The position numbers and the translations under genes were made by a program. DNA of 5,730 bases, taken from positions 1-5,730 of the forward strand of contig JACQHA010000168.1 in the NCBI GenBank assembly GCA_016199255.1, given 5' to 3'. The notes below the pieces were generated by a model. The model did no database searches and was not told where the DNA came from. It saw only the letters and a list, made by a program, of their open reading frames with translations. Shown piece after piece: positions 4,219 to 5,730 of the stretch. The DNA comes from Deinococcus sp. Its GTDB lineage: Bacteria; Deinococcota; Deinococci; JACQHA01. How positions within the stretch are numbered: position 1 is the stretch's first letter; the number at the start of each line of letters is the position of its first letter.

Positions 4219-5730
4219 GTGTTCAAAAGAAGTACACTGCTATTAGTAACTGCGGTGGTAGCGCTGCTGGCAACTGGTTGCCCCCAGCCGCCGCCCCCGC
4301 CATCAGGAGCCCCAGGTAGCATCGCTGGTACAGTCGACGATGCGAACACTGGCGTGGTCATTCCCAACTCCTCAGTGAGCTTGCAAGGGCCTGGTGGCAC
4401 GTTCAACGCCCTCACCGACGAGTTCGGTGACTATGGCTTCAGCAACATCCTGGCCGGCGTCTATGCGCTGGTGGTCCATGCCGATGGCTACAACACCGGG
4501 AGCCGGTCGGTGACTGTGCCCGCCGGTGGTAGTGCCAACGGCGACATTTCGCTGGTGCGCAATCCCACTCGCCGGTTCCTGCCGTTCCTCTCCTCTTGCA
4601 CCGAGGTAGGTTCACCTGGGCCTGAGGGGCGGGGAACCACCGGGCTGGCTCCGGTGCCAGGCACGCTGCTGACGCTGGAGGACATCGAGGCGGCCATTGC
4701 CGCCGGTGCCATTCAGCTCCGGGCGTTCCTGGAGGAGGAGCTGGAAGGCCTGACCACTGATCCGGATACGGTACAGGTGGACACAGAGGCGGTGCCTGCT
4801 GACACCACCGACCGAACCTCTATTGACGAGCCTGGCCGGCAGAACCTGGCGTTCTCCATCGTCTCCATCTGGTTCAACGACGACGGGGAACTGGCTGACA
4901 TGACCAACTTCATGGACGAGGACATGCGGATCCCCGAGCCACCCAGGGGCTACATCGAGTGCCGCGTGGCCGGCATGGAAGTGCGCTGGCAGGCGCTCAT
5001 CACCTCCGACGAGTTCGACCCCTGCCAGAACGACCCGCTCTTCTTCGCCGCCAACGAGCGGTTCTGCCTTGATCAGTTCGATCAGGCCGGCCGTGGGTTC
5101 TTCTTCAGCGTTCCCCTTGGTGGCGTGATCGCTGCCTCCGATGACCCAGGCCTCGACTACCCCGGCTTACCGCCAGCACCTGGGTCACGGGTGGTGGTGG
5201 ACAACAAGTTCGCCGTCACCCTGACCAACGACGCCGACGACGAGGCTGGCAACGCGCCGTTCCCGCTCAGCAACACCACCAACAACACCACCCACACCAG
5301 CCAGAACGAGGACGGCCTCTCCTGGATCTCCATCACCGCCCCCGACCCGGTGTATGTGGTGATCGTGGTGTCCTGGCACTTCCCAGACCCGCAGCTTGGC
5401 CCAATCGAGCTCGGTCCCAAGAAGAAGCTGGTGAAGCGCTTCCTGAAGATCCCGCGGCTGCGCCTGGACAAGTACGACGAGGACAACATCCTGGCCACCG
5501 ACCGGAACCAGAATGCCATGTGCGAGACTGATGCCGCCGGCATCATCTTCGAGAACGAGTGCCAGGTGGTCACTGAGGGTGTCAAGGGCGATGTCTACAT
5601 GCGCATCCGGGTGTCCAACATTGGCCGGGAGCCTGCCACCGACGTAGAACTCACCGACATCATGCGGGAGGCCGGGTTCATTGTCGGCACCACTGACCCA
5701 TCCTATGCGACCCTGGTCCAGGCGCTCCCA
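4219..5730 (+). CDS. Predicted lipoprotein with carboxypeptidase-regulatory-like domain (partial)
   Basis: The frame stays open to the window edge (504 residues; C-terminus missing). MFKRS followed by a hydrophobic stretch and LLATGC gives a type II signal peptide with lipidation at Cys21. A proline-rich tether (22-32) follows. Residues about 33-110 match the carboxypeptidase-regulatory-like beta-sandwich: GSIAGTV at the start, TDEFGDYGFSNILAGVYALVV (66-86, the G-x-Y-x-F...G-x-Y pattern) and HADGY (87-91). Residues about 120-450 are unrecognised, acidic and beta-rich, with scattered cysteines and an Asn/Thr-rich patch (351-360). From about 455, VYMRIRVSNIGREPATDVELTD looks like the start of a DUF11/CARDB-type immunoglobulin-like domain. 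I infer a membrane-anchored, outward-facing surface protein, perhaps for adhesion or polymer binding; the substrate is unknown. An ATG at 4207 is the alternative start. It probably follows the long leader from 3891. Confidence 0.8.
   Translation, partial: MFKRSTLLLVTAVVALLATGCPQPPPPPSGAPGSIAGTVDDANTGVVIPNSSVSLQGPGGTFNALTDEFGDYGFSNILAGVYALVVHADGYNTGSRSVTVPAGGSANGDISLVRNPTRRFLPFLSSCTEVGSPGPEGRGTTGLAPVPGTLLTLEDIEAAIAAGAIQLRAFLEEELEGLTTDPDTVQVDTEAVPADTTDRTSIDEPGRQNLAFSIVSIWFNDDGELADMTNFMDEDMRIPEPPRGYIECRVAGMEVRWQALITSDEFDPCQNDPLFFAANERFCLDQFDQAGRGFFFSVPLGGVIAASDDPGLDYPGLPPAPGSRVVVDNKFAVTLTNDADDEAGNAPFPLSNTTNNTTHTSQNEDGLSWISITAPDPVYVVIVVSWHFPDPQLGPIELGPKKKLVKRFLKIPRLRLDKYDEDNILATDRNQNAMCETDAAGIIFENECQVVTEGVKGDVYMRIRVSNIGREPATDVELTDIMREAGFIVGTTDPSYATLVQALP

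Noticed and set aside
4164..5585. Minus-strand open frames opposite the lipoprotein (4164-4415, 4488-4712, 4713-4925, 5157-5585)
   Set aside because: The plus-strand frame has a signal peptide, domains and continuous coding to the edge; the reverse frames are its shadows.

Overview
The window reads as a GC-rich bacterial chromosome segment carrying mostly housekeeping genes. Bacterial identity is supported by a lipoprotein signal with a lipobox, an AcpS phosphopantetheinyl transferase, a bacterial-type hypoxanthine phosphoribosyltransferase and a 6S-like RNA. Extended -10 promoters with poor -35 boxes, GTG starts and a possibly leaderless acpS would fit Chloroflexota, Deinococcota or Actinobacteriota, but nothing here fixes the phylum. 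Chloroflexota is only a weak guess.

Layout. Positions 1-813 (minus strand, running off the left edge) encode a DapA-superfamily lyase that resembles 4-hydroxy-2-oxoglutarate aldolase. A 67-bp divergent intergenic region holds two back-to-back extended -10 promoters. On the plus strand follow a cation/proton antiporter of the CaCA superfamily (881-1936), acpS (1976-2356), a Phd/YefM-RelE-type toxin-antitoxin pair (2446-2715 and 2712-3041) and hpt (3047-3607). The toxin-antitoxin pair and hpt are packed closely enough to be one transcript.

Positions 3608-4218 hold no convincing protein gene but are full of signals: a hairpin after hpt, a promoter, an approximately 200-nt RNA whose sequence and folding match 6S RNA (ssrS), a second and very good promoter whose -35 lies in the 3' end of that RNA, and an approximately 330-nt leader with several stems. 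From 4219 to the right edge runs a large lipoprotein: lipobox, proline-rich tether, carboxypeptidase-regulatory-like beta-sandwich domain, an unrecognised region, and the start of a DUF11/CARDB-like domain.

The genes do not form one pathway. They touch amino-acid or keto-acid metabolism, cation homeostasis, acyl carrier protein activation, purine salvage, stress or plasmid-type toxin-antitoxin control, global RNA polymerase regulation by 6S RNA, and the cell surface. The most interesting stretch is 3600-4220: the unannotated 6S RNA and the promoter and structured leader that follow it.
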